A DNA stretch of 39,594 nucleotides, from positions 1 to 39,594 of the forward strand of contig VBGR01000052.1 of the NCBI GenBank assembly GCA_005880695.1. Reading direction: 5' to 3'. Every line of letters starts with the position of its first letter. Position 1 is the stretch's first letter. A program made the translations under genes and the position numbers. Below the pieces are notes generated by a model, which did not search any database, had not been told where the DNA came from, and saw only the letters and a list, made by a program, of their open reading frames with translations. Of the stretch, positions 38,747 through 39,594 are shown in pieces. Source of the stretch: Chloroflexota bacterium (GTDB lineage Bacteria; Chloroflexota; Dormibacteria; Dormibacterales; Dormibacteraceae).

Positions 38747-39004
38747 GTGTCGGCCCAGATGAGCGGCCCAGGCAAAGGCGACCTCTCGGTCGCCTTGGAG
38801 GCGCTCTGTCGTGCTCGAGAGCAGCTCGTCATCGCGGCCGACCAGCTCCGCGGTTGGGCGTGGTCCGATCCGAAGCTTCTGGAGCTGCGATTGCCACTTC
38901 CCGAGGTCGAGGTCGAACGCCTTGCCTTGAGGGCGTCCTTGCTGGCTGACCTTTTGATCGATGACCGGGACGCCGCGACGTCGACCGGCGTATCAGATCG
39001 CTAG
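38747..39004 (+). CDS. Small hypothetical helical protein
   Basis: The 85-residue protein is helical and mixed in charge: LSVALEALCRAREQLVIAAD and LLELRLPLPEVEVERLALRA. There is no signal or span. GTG 38747 and ATG 38759 are possible starts, both without a strong ribosome site. It overlaps the MEDS protein gene tail-to-tail by four bases (CTAG, 39001-39004). No family is recognised. Confidence 0.45.
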   Translation: MSAQMSGPGKGDLSVALEALCRAREQLVIAADQLRGWAWSDPKLLELRLPLPEVEVERLALRASLLADLLIDDRDAATSTGVSDR

Positions 39005-39531
39005 TTCAGGAACCGTCCGAGGGACACCTCGAAACTGTCCGGGTGAGCCTTGAGCGCCTCCAGGACCACCTGGCCGGTGAACTCCCTGACGTCGTACTGG
39101 CAGACCGCCACGACGGGAAAGCGCTTTGAGATCACGTTGAACGCGACCTCGAAGGCGATCATCTCGTCCTCGCTGCTGAAGCGGTCGCGCACGCCGGCCA
39201 TTTCGCCAACCACCCGCAGCACCCGATGACCTGACCGTAACGCACCCAAGAAGGCCTGCTCCCAGAAGGCAAGGCTGTCCTTGACGGTGCTACCCGGGGT
39301 CGCGGCGGTGATCAGGAGCCCGCTCGCGATGGCCCGCTGCAGGTCGATGCCCGCCGCGGCCTTCAGCGCCCCGAGATAGCTATCCAGGACGCCGCCCTGA
39401 GCGACGAGAAAACAGGGCTCCTCTGCAATCAACCCATCCGCGAAGAACGGGACGCTCAACCGGAGCCGCCCGGCATCGCTTCCGTAAAAGGCGGAGAGGT
39501 GAGTGCCGATCGCCAGCGAGAGTCCACCCAC
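39001..39531 (-). CDS. MEDS (DcmR sensory) domain protein, possibly 5'-extended beyond the window
   Basis: The 176-residue frame matches the MEDS sensory domain: THLSAFYGSDAGRLRLSVPF, FADGLIAEEPCFLVAQG, an RVVGEMAG loop and FPVVAVCQYDVREFTGQVVL. The fold is RecA-like, from the DcmR sensor, and occurs in sensors and anti-sigma-type proteins. GTG 39531 gives the reported start. The frame stays open to the window edge (through SSPTVQVGGL), and MEDS proteins often begin with a similar GG.L lead, so the true start may lie upstream, outside this sequence. Confidence 0.75.
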   Translation of the reverse strand: MGGLSLAIGTHLSAFYGSDAGRLRLSVPFFADGLIAEEPCFLVAQGGVLDSYLGALKAAAGIDLQRAIASGLLITAATPGSTVKDSLAFWEQAFLGALRSGHRVLRVVGEMAGVRDRFSSEDEMIAFEVAFNVISKRFPVVAVCQYDVREFTGQVVLEALKAHPDSFEVSLGRFLN

Positions 39532-39594
39532 TTGTACGGTCGGAGAGCTGGGCGGCCGCGCGGTCCGGCCGGCCAGGCGCCCGGTGTGTCCGAA

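Overview
The window is GC-rich chromosomal DNA of a bacterium with tightly packed genes, many ATGA/GTGA overlaps and frequent GTG or TTG starts. The gas-vesicle gene set (gvpO-J-L-S/K-A-F-G type), the SigG-like ECF sigma factor with a SnoaL tail, the ftsE-ftsX-M23 operon, the MEDS-domain protein and the DHA2 pump resemble soil Actinomycetota, Chloroflexota or Dormibacterota. I cannot fix the phylum from sequence alone. No rRNA, tRNA, CRISPR array, transposase or phage gene was recognised.

Layout. 1-3748 (minus): a gas-vesicle operon, truncated at the left edge, with a fused GvpJ/S-GvpK protein and a GvpA with a long charged tail. 3854-6832 (minus): an alpha/beta hydrolase, a possible 45-residue membrane peptide and a Baeyer-Villiger-type flavin monooxygenase. 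6958-11682 (plus, one gene minus): a B3/B4-domain protein, an ECF sigma factor whose 3' end is overlapped on the opposite strand by a small STAS-like gene, a 14-TM drug exporter and a DUF1835 protein. 11695-14652 (minus): a three-gene operon with no recognised function, centred on a 666-residue Arg/Trp-rich protein built from 40-residue repeats. 14860-18106: a serine-hydrolase remnant, then the division operon ftsE-ftsX-M23 peptidase.

18325-25699: a small conserved protein, a MacB-type ABC exporter, and divergently from it a polytopic membrane protein ending in a helix-turn-helix. A four-gene envelope cassette follows: a coiled-coil membrane protein, a membrane-anchored HtrA-like protease, a lipoprotein and a membrane-anchored beta-repeat protein. 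The cassette has two near-identical ~100-bp leaders, each with three TGAGAC boxes at the same 22- and 12-bp steps.

25820-32608: a polyol/sugar locus with xylulokinase, PfkB-type fructokinase, LacI repressor and a SmoE/MtlE-like ABC importer (binding protein and two permeases, no ATPase). A LacI-type palindrome sits just downstream of the importer promoter, and a second one covers the repressor's own start codon. 32605-39594: short palindromic repeats and unrelated small operons: SnoaL protein, CDGSH/ferredoxin protein, secreted-repeat lipoprotein, a PAP2 phosphatase coupled to a lipid kinase, a sortase-like secreted protein, a four-TM protein, an ABC-2-like membrane protein, and a MEDS-domain protein at the right edge.

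The best candidates for undescribed biology are the 40-residue repeat protein operon, the envelope cassette with its duplicated leader and neighbouring membrane-bound HTH protein, and the GvpJ/S-GvpK fusion.
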